The notes: generated by a model from the letters alone, not told the origin. A stretch of DNA of 64,000 nucleotides from Phytomonospora endophytica (GCF_014202425.1 NZ_JACHGT010000003.1:1-64000), one strand, 5' to 3'. Shown: positions 54,713 through 63,809, counted from the stretch's first letter. A program made the numbers and translations.

Positions 54713-56533
54713 ATGCCACTCCAGGTAGGCGTCAACGTCACGGAGGTCGACGGTCGCGCCAGTCCCACGCTCCAGGCCGCACCCACGTCGGTGGCCGGAT
54801 TCGTCGGCCGCGCCCGCCGCGGCGTGCCCGACAAGGCCGTCCGCGTGACCAGCCTCGACCAGTTCGCCGCGCGCTTCGGCGGCCACATCACCGGCGGGTA
54901 CCTGCCGCACGCCGTCACCGGGTTCTTCCTCAACGGCGGCCGCGAGGCACACGTCGTGCGCGTCGTCGGCGCCGGGAGCGTTCCGGCACAGGCGACCCTC
55001 AACGACCGCCAGGGCACCCCCGCCGCCTGCCTGCGCGTCACCGCCGGATCCCGCGGAGCCGCCGACCCCGGCACCTGGGCCCACACGCTGCGCGTCGACG
55101 TCCGCGACGACCCTCGCGCCACGACCACGACCGCCGTCGCCGCGACGGCCGCCGCGACCAGCCTCCAGCTGACATCCACCTCGGGCGTCTCCGTCGGCTC
55201 GGTCCTGCGCGTGGCCTCCACGACGACCCTGTTCCGGGTCGTCACCGCCGTCGACCCCGCCACCCGCGTGGTCTCCTTCGTGACCGCCACCGGCGAGGCC
55301 GTCGCCGCCGGCGTCGCCGTCACCACCGCCGAGTTCCGCCTCGTCATCCGCGACCAGGACCCCGCCACCGGAGCCTTCGAAGTCGTCGAGACCTGGGCGA
55401 ACCTGTCCATGCAGCCCGCGACGCCCGACTACGCCCCCGACCGCGTCAACCACCCGGTCACCGGCTCACGCCTGATCGTCCTCGCCGACCTGACCACCTC
55501 GGCCGGTCCCGGCGTCGACGTACCCGCCGTCGCCAGCGGCGTCGCCCTCGCCGGCGGCACCGAGAACGCCGTCACGGCCGGGAGACTCCTCGGCGACACC
55601 GCCGCGCGCACCGGGATCCACGCGCTCGACACCGTGGCCGTCCAGCTCCTGGCCGTCCCCGACGCGCACCTCCTCGACGCCTCCGGACGCTCCCAGACCG
55701 CCCGTGGCGCCATGGACTACTGCGCCCTGCGCGGCGACGCCGTCTACGTCGGCTCGCCCCCCGACCGGGGTGCCCCCGTCGGCACCGTCCCGCGCTCGCC
55801 CGCCGACTACACCGAGACCGTCGCCCACTACACCGAGACGGTCAAGACCTACTCCGCCCAGTTCCAGGGCAGCAAGGTCTACGGGGCCGTCTACGCACCG
55901 TGGATCCTCGTCGCCGACCCCGTCGGCGTCGGCCCCTCGCCCGTGCGCTTCGTTCCACCCGACGGGCACGTCATGGGCGTCTACGCCCGCACCGAACAGG
56001 AACGCGGCATCCACAAGGCACCCGCCGGGATCGCCGCCACCATCCGCGGCGCCCAGGCGCTGGCCGCCGGGTTCAGCGCGGGCGAGCATGACGACCTCGT
56101 CCGCAACGGCCGCACCAACGGCATCCTCTCGCCCGGCGGGAGCACGCCCGCCGTCGCCGCGTCGAGGACCCTGTCGACCGACACACGCTGGCAGTACGTC
56201 AGCACGCGGCTGCTCTTCAACTTCATCAAGGCGACTCTGCGCGACGGACTGCGCTTCGTCCGCCAGGAACCGCACACCGAGGCCCTCCGCAAGACCGTGC
56301 GCCTCAACGTGATCACGCCGTTCCTGCTGGGCCTGTGGCGGCAGGGGGCCTTCGGCTCCGACCCCGCCGAGCAGGTCTTCACCGTCAAATGCGACGCCGA
56401 GAACAACCCGCCGGCCGACGTCGACCTCGGACTGTTCCGGGTGGAGGTCTACGTCTACCCCGTCCGGCCCGCCGAGACCGTCCACATCATCGTCGGCCAG
56501 CAGCCCGGCGGCGGCTCCGCTGCGGAAGCCTGA
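54713..56533 (+). CDS. Contractile tail sheath protein, copy 1
   Basis: A 606-aa phage-tail-sheath-type subunit. The N-terminal sheath start is GVNVTEVDGRASPTLQAAPT and TSVAGFVGRARRG. A central variable region follows (about 130-215). The conserved C-terminal domain includes YGAVYAPWILVADP, RTLSTDTRWQYVSTRLLFNF, the FLLGLWRQGAFG segment and a final strand before VHIIVGQQ. Sheath subunits ring the inner tube and contract to drive it through a membrane. AAAGGA precedes ATG 54713. It shares a nearly identical 107-bp stretch with copy 2. Confidence 0.9.
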   Translation: MPLQVGVNVTEVDGRASPTLQAAPTSVAGFVGRARRGVPDKAVRVTSLDQFAARFGGHITGGYLPHAVTGFFLNGGREAHVVRVVGAGSVPAQATLNDRQGTPAACLRVTAGSRGAADPGTWAHTLRVDVRDDPRATTTTAVAATAAATSLQLTSTSGVSVGSVLRVASTTTLFRVVTAVDPATRVVSFVTATGEAVAAGVAVTTAEFRLVIRDQDPATGAFEVVETWANLSMQPATPDYAPDRVNHPVTGSRLIVLADLTTSAGPGVDVPAVASGVALAGGTENAVTAGRLLGDTAARTGIHALDTVAVQLLAVPDAHLLDASGRSQTARGAMDYCALRGDAVYVGSPPDRGAPVGTVPRSPADYTETVAHYTETVKTYSAQFQGSKVYGAVYAPWILVADPVGVGPSPVRFVPPDGHVMGVYARTEQERGIHKAPAGIAATIRGAQALAAGFSAGEHDDLVRNGRTNGILSPGGSTPAVAASRTLSTDTRWQYVSTRLLFNFIKATLRDGLRFVRQEPHTEALRKTVRLNVITPFLLGLWRQGAFGSDPAEQVFTVKCDAENNPPADVDLGLFRVEVYVYPVRPAETVHIIVGQQPGGGSAAEA

Positions 56534-56544
56534 GGAGTGAATCC

Positions 56545-58929
56545 ATGAGCATCAATCTCGGTGTCACCGTCGTCGAGGTCGACGGCCGGTCCGCGCCGAC
56601 GATCACCGCCGCACCGACCTCCGTCGCCGGCTTCGTCGTCCGCAGCCAGCGCGGCGCACCCGACCGGGCCGTCCGCATCCGAGGCTTCGCCGACTTCACC
56701 GCCAACTTCGGGAGCTACCACCCGAAGGCCTTCGGCGCCTACGCCGTTCGCGGGTTCTTCGACAACGGCGGCTCCGACGCCTACGTCGTCCGCGTCGTCG
56801 GCGCCGGCGCGACCGCCGCGACCGCCGACGTCAACGACCGCGCCGGAACGCCCGTCCCGACCCTGCGTCTGCGCGCCGGGGCCAGAGGAGCCGCCGACCC
56901 CGGCGCCTGGGGCAACGCCCTGGCCGTCGCCGTCGAACCGAACCCACTGGGCTCGGCCTCGGTGCCCGCACAGGTCATCGGCGCCACCGCCGAGCCCTTC
57001 GTGCTCACCGACGGCGCCACCGTCCAGTTCACCGTGACCACCAGGGGCGCCGACCAGGTCGCCACGGTCACGTTCCACACGAGCGACTTCGCCACCATCG
57101 GTGCCGCCTCGGCCCAGGAGGTCGCCGCGGTGATCAACCGCCAGACCACCGCCGTCCGCGCCGCGGTGACACCCGACGGGCACGTCGCCGCCGCGGTCGT
57201 GTCCACCGACCCGCGCGTCTGGTCGCGCCTGGCGGTCACCGCACCGGCGAGCCTCGGCTTCACCGGCGGCAACGCCAACAGCGACAACGGGATCCCGGCG
57301 GGACGCACCTCGATCGCGCTGTCCTCGGCGAGCGGCTTCCGCACCGGATCGGCCGTCAAGTTCGCCACCCGCGGGCACGTCCTCGCAGGGGCAGCGCTGG
57401 CCGCCACCGTCCCGGGCGGCTCGGGCGTCCTGGTGACGCCGGACGGCGGCGCGGGGGAGACGATCCTGTTCGCCGACACCGACTTCGCCAACCCGGCCGC
57501 GGTCACCATCGGCGAGGTCGTCGCCGCGATCAACCGCCAGTCCGTCGGCTTCACCGCCGAGACCACCCACAACAACCGCCTGGCCCTGCTGTCCAACCGC
57601 GACGGCACCGGCTCGACGATCGCACTGGCGGCACCCGCCGGACCGGCGACCGACGCCCGCGCGGCCCTCGGCATGACCGGCGCCACGCCCGTCGCCGGGA
57701 CCCAGACCTTCCGCGAGCTCACCGCCGCCTCCGAGACCCATCGCCTGATCGGCTGGGGCGCCCTTCCGGCGTTCCCCGCCCTGCCGGCCGTCGCCGCACG
57801 AGTCTCCAGCGTCGAGTTCGACCTGGTCGTCCGCCGCGACGGCGCCGAGGTCGAACGCTTCTCCTCGCTGAGCATGGTCGACTCGCACGGGTCCTATGTC
57901 GAGGCCGTCGTCAACGACCCCGCCGGAGGCTCGTCCTACATCGTCGCCACGGACCTCGACAGCGCGTCCGGAGCGGGCCTCGACGCGCCCGCCGCGGGCA
58001 CCTACCCGCTGCTGACCGGCTCCGACGGCGCCGACCCCGCCGACACCGCCTTCCTCGGCGACCCGGCCGTCCGCACCGGTCTCGAAGCCCTCAACGGCGC
58101 CTCGATCCAGCTGCTCGCCTGCCCCGAGACCACCTCGGTGGGCGTCGCCGCCGGATGCATCGCCTACTGCGAACGACGCGGCGACGCGATGTTCGTCGGG
58201 ACCGTGCCCTACGACTTCGACATCGAAGGCGCCAAGGCCTACGCCGCCGGGCTGCGCGGCCGCAAGGTCTTCGGAGCCCTGTACGGACCGTGGATCCAGG
58301 TCGTCAACCCCGACCCGGTCGCCGCCGCGGTGCAGCCGCTGGTGTGGATCCCGCCCGTCGGGCAGGTCCTGGGCACCTACGCACGCATCGCCGACGCGCG
58401 CGGCGTGTGGAAGGCCCCCGGCGGCGACGAGGCACGCCTGTCCGACGCCCTCGGCGTCGAGTACGACATGACCGACGCCGACCACACCGACCTCGTCCGC
58501 AACGGCGGCATCAACGGGATCCGCGCCCTCCCCGGCGCCGGCATCGTCGTCGACGCCTCCCGAACCCTGTCGACCGACACGCGCTGGCTCTTCGTCAACG
58601 TGCGGCGGCTGTTCAACTTCCTCAAGACCTCACTGCGCGACGGCCTCACCTGGGTTCCGCAGGAACCGCACAGCGAGGAGCTCCGCAAGGCCGTGCGGCT
58701 CAACGTCGTCACGCCGTTCCTGCTGGGCCTGTGGCGGCAGGGGGCCTTCGGCTCCGACCCCGCCGAGCAGGTTTTCACCGTCAAATGCGACGCGGAGAAC
58801 AACCCACCGGCCGACGTGGCCAACGGGATCTTCACCCTCGAGGTCTATTTCTACCCGGCCAAACCGGTCGAGGCGATCCTCATCATCGTCGGCCAGCAAG
58901 ACAGCGGAGCAAGCGCCGCCGAGGCGTAG
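56545..58929 (+). CDS. Contractile tail sheath protein, copy 2 (larger)
   Basis: A 794-aa sheath homologue, 188 residues longer than copy 1. It begins SINLGVTVVEVDGRSAPTIT and TSVAGFVVRSQRG, and ends with the same C-terminal sheath domain (FGALYGPWIQVVNP; RTLSTDTRWLFVNVRRLFNF). The extra length is an insert with two copies of the beta module (about 150-241 and 290-380) also found in the 53865 gene product. The insert would project from the sheath surface. GAGGAG lies 7 nt before ATG 56545. Two sheaths in one locus imply a mixed sheath or alternative particles. Confidence 0.9.
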   Translation: MSINLGVTVVEVDGRSAPTITAAPTSVAGFVVRSQRGAPDRAVRIRGFADFTANFGSYHPKAFGAYAVRGFFDNGGSDAYVVRVVGAGATAATADVNDRAGTPVPTLRLRAGARGAADPGAWGNALAVAVEPNPLGSASVPAQVIGATAEPFVLTDGATVQFTVTTRGADQVATVTFHTSDFATIGAASAQEVAAVINRQTTAVRAAVTPDGHVAAAVVSTDPRVWSRLAVTAPASLGFTGGNANSDNGIPAGRTSIALSSASGFRTGSAVKFATRGHVLAGAALAATVPGGSGVLVTPDGGAGETILFADTDFANPAAVTIGEVVAAINRQSVGFTAETTHNNRLALLSNRDGTGSTIALAAPAGPATDARAALGMTGATPVAGTQTFRELTAASETHRLIGWGALPAFPALPAVAARVSSVEFDLVVRRDGAEVERFSSLSMVDSHGSYVEAVVNDPAGGSSYIVATDLDSASGAGLDAPAAGTYPLLTGSDGADPADTAFLGDPAVRTGLEALNGASIQLLACPETTSVGVAAGCIAYCERRGDAMFVGTVPYDFDIEGAKAYAAGLRGRKVFGALYGPWIQVVNPDPVAAAVQPLVWIPPVGQVLGTYARIADARGVWKAPGGDEARLSDALGVEYDMTDADHTDLVRNGGINGIRALPGAGIVVDASRTLSTDTRWLFVNVRRLFNFLKTSLRDGLTWVPQEPHSEELRKAVRLNVVTPFLLGLWRQGAFGSDPAEQVFTVKCDAENNPPADVANGIFTLEVYFYPAKPVEAILIIVGQQDSGASAAEA

Positions 58930-58950
58930 AGAGCAAAGGAGCGAGACGAC

Positions 58951-59412
58951 ATGGCTGAGCTGACTTTCTCAGAGTCCTACCGCACGCACGGCTTCCTGGT
59001 CGAGATCGAGGGCACCCAGTGCCCCGTCACCAAGGTCACCGGCCTCAACGAGGGCATGACCGAGGTCATCGAGCAGCCCGACGGCGGATCCCCGACCATC
59101 CACAAGATCGCCAGCGGCGTCATCAAGTTCGACACCATGGTCATCGAGCGCAACATGGACGGCAGCCGTTTCGACGGGTTCTTCAAGGACTGGTTCGGCG
59201 AGATGTTCGCCCTCAACGGCGAGACCCAGACCTCCTCGGTCCGCCGCAACGGCGCCATCATCAAGACCGAGAACGGCCAGGAGGTCCTGCGCTTCGCGTT
59301 CTACGGCGCCTGGGTCAAGTCCTCGAAGTTCTCCGACCTGGAGGCCGGCTCCTCCGGCCTGTTCAAGCAGACCCTTGAGATCGAGCACGAGGGCCTGGAG
59401 CGTGTCTCGTGA
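58951..59412 (+). CDS. Inner tube protein (gp19-like)
   Basis: A 153-aa tube subunit of the T4 gp19/Hcp-related fold (YRTHGFLVEIEGTQ; CPVTKVTGLNEG; GVIKFDTMVIERNMDG; ILEVKSSKFSDLEAGSSGL-like end with IEHEGLERVS). These stack as hexameric rings to form the spear inside the sheath. Length matches the family. AAAGGAGCGAG precedes ATG 58951. The next gene begins within its stop codon (GTGA). Confidence 0.92.
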   Translation: MAELTFSESYRTHGFLVEIEGTQCPVTKVTGLNEGMTEVIEQPDGGSPTIHKIASGVIKFDTMVIERNMDGSRFDGFFKDWFGEMFALNGETQTSSVRRNGAIIKTENGQEVLRFAFYGAWVKSSKFSDLEAGSSGLFKQTLEIEHEGLERVS

Positions 59413-60215
59413 CGATCACCGAGGTCGAGTCCCGGCCGCGGCGGCCCCGCGAGTACGACGTGGAGCTGCCCGTCGGATACCTCGACGCCGACGGCCGGCT
59501 CCACAAGACCGCGCGGCTGCGCAAGATGACCGGCCACGAGGAGGCCCTGCTCGCCGACCGCAAGCTGCGCGCCAACGGCGGCAAGCTGGTCACCGAGCTC
59601 CTCAACGGCTGCCTGCGCGGCCTCGGCGACATCACCCAGATCAACCGCCAGGTCGTCGGTGAGCTGACCTCTCCCGACCGGAACTTCCTCCTCCTCGAAC
59701 TGCGCAAGCTCACCTTCGGCACCGAGCTGGAGGCCAGCTACACGTGCCCGTCGTGCCGGGAGACGACCCTGTCGATCGAGGACCTGGAGTCCTTCCCGGT
59801 CCGCATGTGCGAAGGGGCCGGCCCGCCGGAGATCATCGTCCTGCTCGAAGACGGGTTCGAGGACCGCGCCAAGGACGCCTGGTACGACCTGATGCGCTTC
59901 CGGATCCCGATCGGGCAGGACGAGGAGCGGATCTCCATGGTCGCCCGGGAGAACGCCACCAAGGGCACCAACGCGCTGCTGGCGCGGTGCCTGGTGAGCG
60001 TCAGCTGCGACGGGGAGGAGATGCCCGACAACCGCCGTGAGGCGCTGGGCACCAAGATCCTGTCCGACCTGACGATGGGCGACCGCGCCCGCATCGAGAA
60101 GGCCTTCCGCGAGGAGATGCCGGGTCTCGACCTGACCCGCGAGATCGACTGCCAGACCTGCGGCCGCCCGATGCGGACCTCACTGGACCTGACCAGTTTT
60201 TTTACCCCGAGCTGA
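59409..60215 (+). CDS. Injection-system baseplate/tail-assembly-chaperone-like protein with Zn-ribbon Cys pairs
   Basis: A 268-aa protein. The N-terminal part (ELPVGYLDADGRLHKTARLR; MTGHEEALLADRK) matches the family found next to tube genes in contractile injection systems and some phages. Two CxxC pairs, YTCPSCRE (about 114-120) and DCQTCGRPM (about 247-255), could bind zinc. It ends LTSFFTPS at a TGA. The sequence encoding SFF is a run of seven T, a canonical -1 slippery heptamer. A shift there would replace the last three residues with a 63-residue extension, giving 328 aa. GTG 59409 overlaps the tube gene stop. Confidence 0.85.
   Translation: MTITEVESRPRRPREYDVELPVGYLDADGRLHKTARLRKMTGHEEALLADRKLRANGGKLVTELLNGCLRGLGDITQINRQVVGELTSPDRNFLLLELRKLTFGTELEASYTCPSCRETTLSIEDLESFPVRMCEGAGPPEIIVLLEDGFEDRAKDAWYDLMRFRIPIGQDEERISMVARENATKGTNALLARCLVSVSCDGEEMPDNRREALGTKILSDLTMGDRARIEKAFREEMPGLDLTREIDCQTCGRPMRTSLDLTSFFTPS
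60197..60203 (+). other. Programmed -1 ribosomal frameshift site (T TTT TTT)
   Basis: Seven T at 60197-60203, read as AG(T TTT TTT)ACC in the chaperone-like gene, fit the X XXY YYZ rule with both tRNA-Phe able to re-pair after slipping one base. The 0-frame stop follows 10 bases later. The -1 frame is open for 63 codons to TGA 60392-60394. A seven-T run stands out in DNA of this GC content, and phage tail chaperone genes use this mechanism (lambda G/GT, P2 E/E'). Confidence 0.8.
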
Positions 60216-60394
60216 CCGAGACCGAACGGCTGCGCCAGGAGATCTTCGCGCTCGGCTACCACCTGCACTGGAGCTACTCGGAGGCGATGGGCCTCGACAT
60301 CGACGAACGGCGATCCTACGTGCGGCTCCTCGCCGACGTTCTCGCCGAACAGAAGGCCGACATGGAACGGGCCCGTGCCCAGGCACGGCGCTGA
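60203..60394 (+). CDS. Frameshift extension ORF (DUF6760-like), no start codon of its own
   Basis: A 63-codon frame (YPELTETERLRQEIFALGYH... to ...MERARAQARR) resembling the small DUF6760-type proteins of injection systems, with an aromatic helix (HLHWSYSEAMGLDIDERR). Reading back in this frame to about 60098 I find no ATG, GTG or TTG. The first internal ATG would leave only about 35 residues. It is therefore most likely made only as the C-terminal part of a -1 frameshift fusion with the preceding gene. AAGGGAGGTGA, just after its stop, belongs to the tape-measure gene. Confidence 0.75.
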   Translation, partial: YPELTETERLRQEIFALGYHLHWSYSEAMGLDIDERRSYVRLLADVLAEQKADMERARAQARR

Positions 60395-60413
60395 CCAAGG
60401 GAGGTGACCCGCG

Positions 60414-62903
60414 GTGGAGGGTGTACTGCCGATCTCGCTGTCGCTGAGCGACGACAGCGCGCGCCTCATCGGCGCCTACGTCCGCAGCGGGCTCATCGAC
60501 GTCGTCCGGCCCCCGCTCGACTCGATCGACGCGCAGCTCAACGAGATCCGCACGGTCCTGCGGCTGATGACGCTGAACCTCGTCGACACGTTCGGGTCGG
60601 TATTCCAGAGCAGACTCCGGGTCGAGGTCATGAACGAGGATCTCCTCGACCACATCGAGGCCACCAGATGGGCGGTGGCCTACCTCAGCTACAACAAGTT
60701 CCTCGAACTGCTCGACCACATCGCCTACATGCGCTGGCTCGACGGGCGCTCGCACATCCACCTGCACGACATCATCGGGCGCCTGGTGAGCCTTGAGACG
60801 CTCGTGGCGATCTTCGCCACCGAACAGGGCGGCATCGGCGCACAGATCATCGGGCTGCTGGAGGCGATCCTCGCCAAACTCAACGAGGGCATCGGCGTCA
60901 ACGGCACGATCCAGATCATCGTGACCGGTGCCGACCCGCTCGCCGAACTCGACCTGCTGAAGCTGCTCGGCCTCCTTGGCCTGCTCGCCCTGGGGCTGGC
61001 CATCATCGTGGCGTTCCTCTTCGGCGTCGGCGCCGCCCTGGCGACCTTCACCGCGGCGGCGATCCCGGCGGCGATCGCGATCGGCCTGCTGGTGGCCGGC
61101 CTGATCCCGCTGATGAACGCCCTGGCGAACTTCGACTGGGAGCAGCTGGCCAAGATCGGCGCCGGGTTCCTCGGCATCGCCGGCTTCGTCGCACTGCTGG
61201 GCAAGGCCTTCCAGCAGATCACCTCGGACCTGGCCGTGATCGTCCCGCAGCTCAAGACGTTCTTCGAGGCGATCACGGCCCTCATGACCGCGATCGCGGG
61301 TTTCGACTGGGAGCAGCTGGGCAAGATCGCCGCCGGGTTCGCCGGGATCGCGCTCTTCGTGGCCGCGCTGGGCAAGGCGTTCCAGCAGTTCACGACCGAC
61401 CTGGGCACGGTCATTCCGCACCTGAACACGTTCTTCGAGAGCATCACCAAGCTGATGACGGCCCTGGCCGGTTTCGACTGGTCGCAGCTGGGGCGCATCG
61501 CGGTCGGGTTCCTGGCCATCGCGGTGTTCGTCGCCCTGCTCGGCAAGGCGTTCCAGCAGTTCACGACCGACCTGAGCACGGTCATCCCGCACCTGAACAC
61601 GTTCTTCGACAGCATCACCAAACTGATGACCGCCATCGCCGGTTTCGACTGGTCGCAGCTCGGGAAGATCGCCGTCGGGTTCCTGTTGATCGCCGGCTTC
61701 GTCGCGCTGCTGGGCATCGCCTTCCGCCAGTTCACCACCGACCTCGGCCAGGTCATCCCGCACCTGAACACGTTCTTCGACAGCATCACCAAACTGATGA
61801 CCGCCATCGCGGGCTTCGACTGGACCCAGCTGGCCAAGATCGCCGTCGGGTTCCTGCTGATCGCCGGCTTCGTCTGGCTCCTCGGCAAGGCCCTGGCGAC
61901 GCTCACCGAGCAGGCCATCTCCGCCCTCGAACCCCTCGCCAAGTTCTTCACCGCCATCACCCAGATGATGCAGGCCATCGCCGCCTTCAGCGTCGGCCAG
62001 ATGTTCCAGATCGCCGCCGGGTTCCTGCTCATCGCCGGGTTCGTCTACCTGCTCGCCCTCGCCCTCAACACCCTCACCGCCCAGGCCGTCAGCGCGCTGC
62101 CCGGACTCACCGGCCTCATCGCCGCCCTGTCCCAGCTCGCCGCCACCCTCGGCGCCATGACCGCTGGCGACATGGTCGCCATGGGCATCGGCCTCGCCCT
62201 GATCGCCGGGTTCGTCTGGGCCGTCGCCGCCGCCCTCGTCTACGCGGCCGGTCCCCTCGCCACCCTCGCCTCGCTGTTCGGATCCCTCGGCAGCGTCCTG
62301 GGCGTCGTATCCAGCATCGGCAGCATGCTCGGCGGCGTCCTCAGCGGACTCGGCGGGATCGTCGGCGACGTCCTCGGGGGCATCGGCGACGCCATCGGCT
62401 CCCTCGGCGGCCTCATCGGCGACGTCGCCGGATCGGTCATCGGCGGCGTCACCGACGTCATCAGCGGAGCGGCCGGACTCGTCGGCGACGCCGCCAGCGG
62501 CATGGTCGACCTCGCCGGGGACGCCATCGGCGGCATCGGCGACGCCATCGGGGGAGTCGGCGACTTCCTCTTCGGAGAAGACGAACCCAGCGTCCCCCTG
62601 ACCAACGCGCTCCCGTCGGCCGCCGCACCACCGCCCCCGCCACCGGCCGCCACGGCCGCACCCGCCGGACTCGGCGCCCTCGCCTCCGGGGGAGCGCTCG
62701 CCGCACCCGCCGCGGGCGGATCCACCGCCGTCGACCAGACCGTCAACGCCGGCGGCATCAACATCAGCATCAGCGCCGAGCGCCTAGAGGCCGACTCCGC
62801 GTCGCTGCTCACCGACGACATCATCGCCCAGCTCCAGGCTCGGCTCGGCGCACTGCGGTCCACCCAGGACTTCCAGGCCGGCGCCCGCCCGGCGGCGGCA
62901 TAG
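60414..62903 (+). CDS. Tape-measure-like protein of the injection system
   Basis: An 829-aa protein. Residues 1-140 are charged and helical. Residues about 175-560 are hydrophobic and contain five tandem 57-residue repeats. The rest is a Gly/Ala-rich stretch (IGGIGDAIG-type motifs) and a Pro-rich linker (about 735-750), then a soluble C-terminal helix (LLTDDIIAQLQARLGALRST). Long repetitive hydrophobic proteins between tube/chaperone and LysM genes act as length rulers inside the tube. GTG 60414 has a strong AGGGAGGTGA 7 nt upstream. Transmembrane-like character is usual for tape measures and does not by itself imply membrane location. Confidence 0.82.
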   Translation: MEGVLPISLSLSDDSARLIGAYVRSGLIDVVRPPLDSIDAQLNEIRTVLRLMTLNLVDTFGSVFQSRLRVEVMNEDLLDHIEATRWAVAYLSYNKFLELLDHIAYMRWLDGRSHIHLHDIIGRLVSLETLVAIFATEQGGIGAQIIGLLEAILAKLNEGIGVNGTIQIIVTGADPLAELDLLKLLGLLGLLALGLAIIVAFLFGVGAALATFTAAAIPAAIAIGLLVAGLIPLMNALANFDWEQLAKIGAGFLGIAGFVALLGKAFQQITSDLAVIVPQLKTFFEAITALMTAIAGFDWEQLGKIAAGFAGIALFVAALGKAFQQFTTDLGTVIPHLNTFFESITKLMTALAGFDWSQLGRIAVGFLAIAVFVALLGKAFQQFTTDLSTVIPHLNTFFDSITKLMTAIAGFDWSQLGKIAVGFLLIAGFVALLGIAFRQFTTDLGQVIPHLNTFFDSITKLMTAIAGFDWTQLAKIAVGFLLIAGFVWLLGKALATLTEQAISALEPLAKFFTAITQMMQAIAAFSVGQMFQIAAGFLLIAGFVYLLALALNTLTAQAVSALPGLTGLIAALSQLAATLGAMTAGDMVAMGIGLALIAGFVWAVAAALVYAAGPLATLASLFGSLGSVLGVVSSIGSMLGGVLSGLGGIVGDVLGGIGDAIGSLGGLIGDVAGSVIGGVTDVISGAAGLVGDAASGMVDLAGDAIGGIGDAIGGVGDFLFGEDEPSVPLTNALPSAAAPPPPPPAATAAPAGLGALASGGALAAPAAGGSTAVDQTVNAGGINISISAERLEADSASLLTDDIIAQLQARLGALRSTQDFQAGARPAAA
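61131..61985 (+). repeat. Five tandem 171-bp (57-aa) repeats in the tape-measure gene
   Basis: Units start at 61131, 61302, 61473, 61644 and 61815, each beginning FDW(E/S/T)QLxKI and containing a hydrophobic segment, TFF(E/D)xIT and LMTAxAG. A degenerate sixth unit starts at 61986. The exact 171-bp spacing with no indels shows expansion by whole units. Confidence 0.92.
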
Positions 62904-62918
62904 GAGGGAGCGGAGGAC

Positions 62919-63485
62919 ATGGCCAACCTCAACCAGCGCAACCCCGTCCGCGGCTTCCTCGTCAGCGTCGGCCTCGACCCCGAGATCCTGGTCCAGTTCC
63001 AGTACAACCCCGAGAAGGTCGACGACAAGCGCTCGATCTCCTACGCCAGCCTCAACGCCCCCGGCATGCTCATGCCCGTCCGCCAGTACAGCGCGGGCGG
63101 CGACCGGACCCTGTCCTTCAAGGTCCTCGTCGACGGCCTGTTCGCCGGACCCGCCGACGACGAGATCGACATCGCCCGCGACGACCGCGGCGGCATCGGC
63201 CCCGAACTGCTCAAGTACCGGGCGTTCATGTACCCGCAGACCGAGAACTGGCAGGACGCCGAGACCTCCGTCGACGGCTTCGTCAGCCTCTACGACGACC
63301 CGAACTCGGTCTTCGCCGCGCCACCGGTCTGCGCCTTCGGCTTCGGCGAGCGCGTCATCGACTGCATCGTCACCGAGGTCTCCATCACCGAGCAGCTGTT
63401 CAACGCCAGCCTCGACCCCGTGCGGGCCGAGGTCTCGGTGACCCTCGTGGAGATCACCCCCTACAACCCCGATCCGTCCGTTTAG
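62919..63485 (+). CDS. Injection-system tube-cap/baseplate protein (CIS_tube/LysM-adaptor type)
   Basis: A 188-aa protein with the family opening FLVSVGLDPEILVQFQYNPE (the FQYNP motif), then a strand-rich core (RTLSFKVLVDGLF; VCAFGFGERVIDCIVTEVSI) and a closing VSVTLVEITPY. Homologues in Afp/PVC-type systems lie between tube and hub and carry or bind LysM adaptors. GGAGGGAG lies 8 nt before ATG 62919. The next gene starts 10 bp after its stop. Confidence 0.87.
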   Translation: MANLNQRNPVRGFLVSVGLDPEILVQFQYNPEKVDDKRSISYASLNAPGMLMPVRQYSAGGDRTLSFKVLVDGLFAGPADDEIDIARDDRGGIGPELLKYRAFMYPQTENWQDAETSVDGFVSLYDDPNSVFAAPPVCAFGFGERVIDCIVTEVSITEQLFNASLDPVRAEVSVTLVEITPYNPDPSV

Positions 63486-63494
63486 GAGCGCGCG

Positions 63495-63809
63495 ATGCCC
63501 GTCCCGCGAGGTTCACGTTTCGCCGACCTCCCCGTCTTCGAGGTCACCGGCCCCGATGGCCGGCCCCGGCACGTCATCGGCCTGCGCCTGACCGGGACCG
63601 ACACTCCCGGCGACCGCGTCCACCGCGTCCGGCAGGGCGAGGCGCTCGACCTGCTCGCCCGCCGCCACCTCGGCGACGAGCGCTCCTGGTGGCGCATCCT
63701 CGACGTCAACCCGCTGCGTTACCCGCTCGACCTCGCGCCCGGCGAGCAGCTGCGGCTGCCCGCACCGGGCCAGGCCACGCGCGCCAGCCGGGCCAGGAGT
63801 TTCCGGTGA
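63495..63809 (+). CDS. LysM-domain baseplate protein (gp53-like)
   Basis: A 104-aa protein with a C-terminal LysM unit (HRVRQGEALDLLARRHLGDE, then SWWRILDVNPLRYPLDLAPG). The same fold forms part of T4 gp53 and of injection-system baseplates, linking the central spike to the inner tube. AGGAG overlaps the previous stop. Its own stop overlaps the next start (GTGA). Confidence 0.87.
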   Translation: MPVPRGSRFADLPVFEVTGPDGRPRHVIGLRLTGTDTPGDRVHRVRQGEALDLLARRHLGDERSWWRILDVNPLRYPLDLAPGEQLRLPAPGQATRASRARSFR

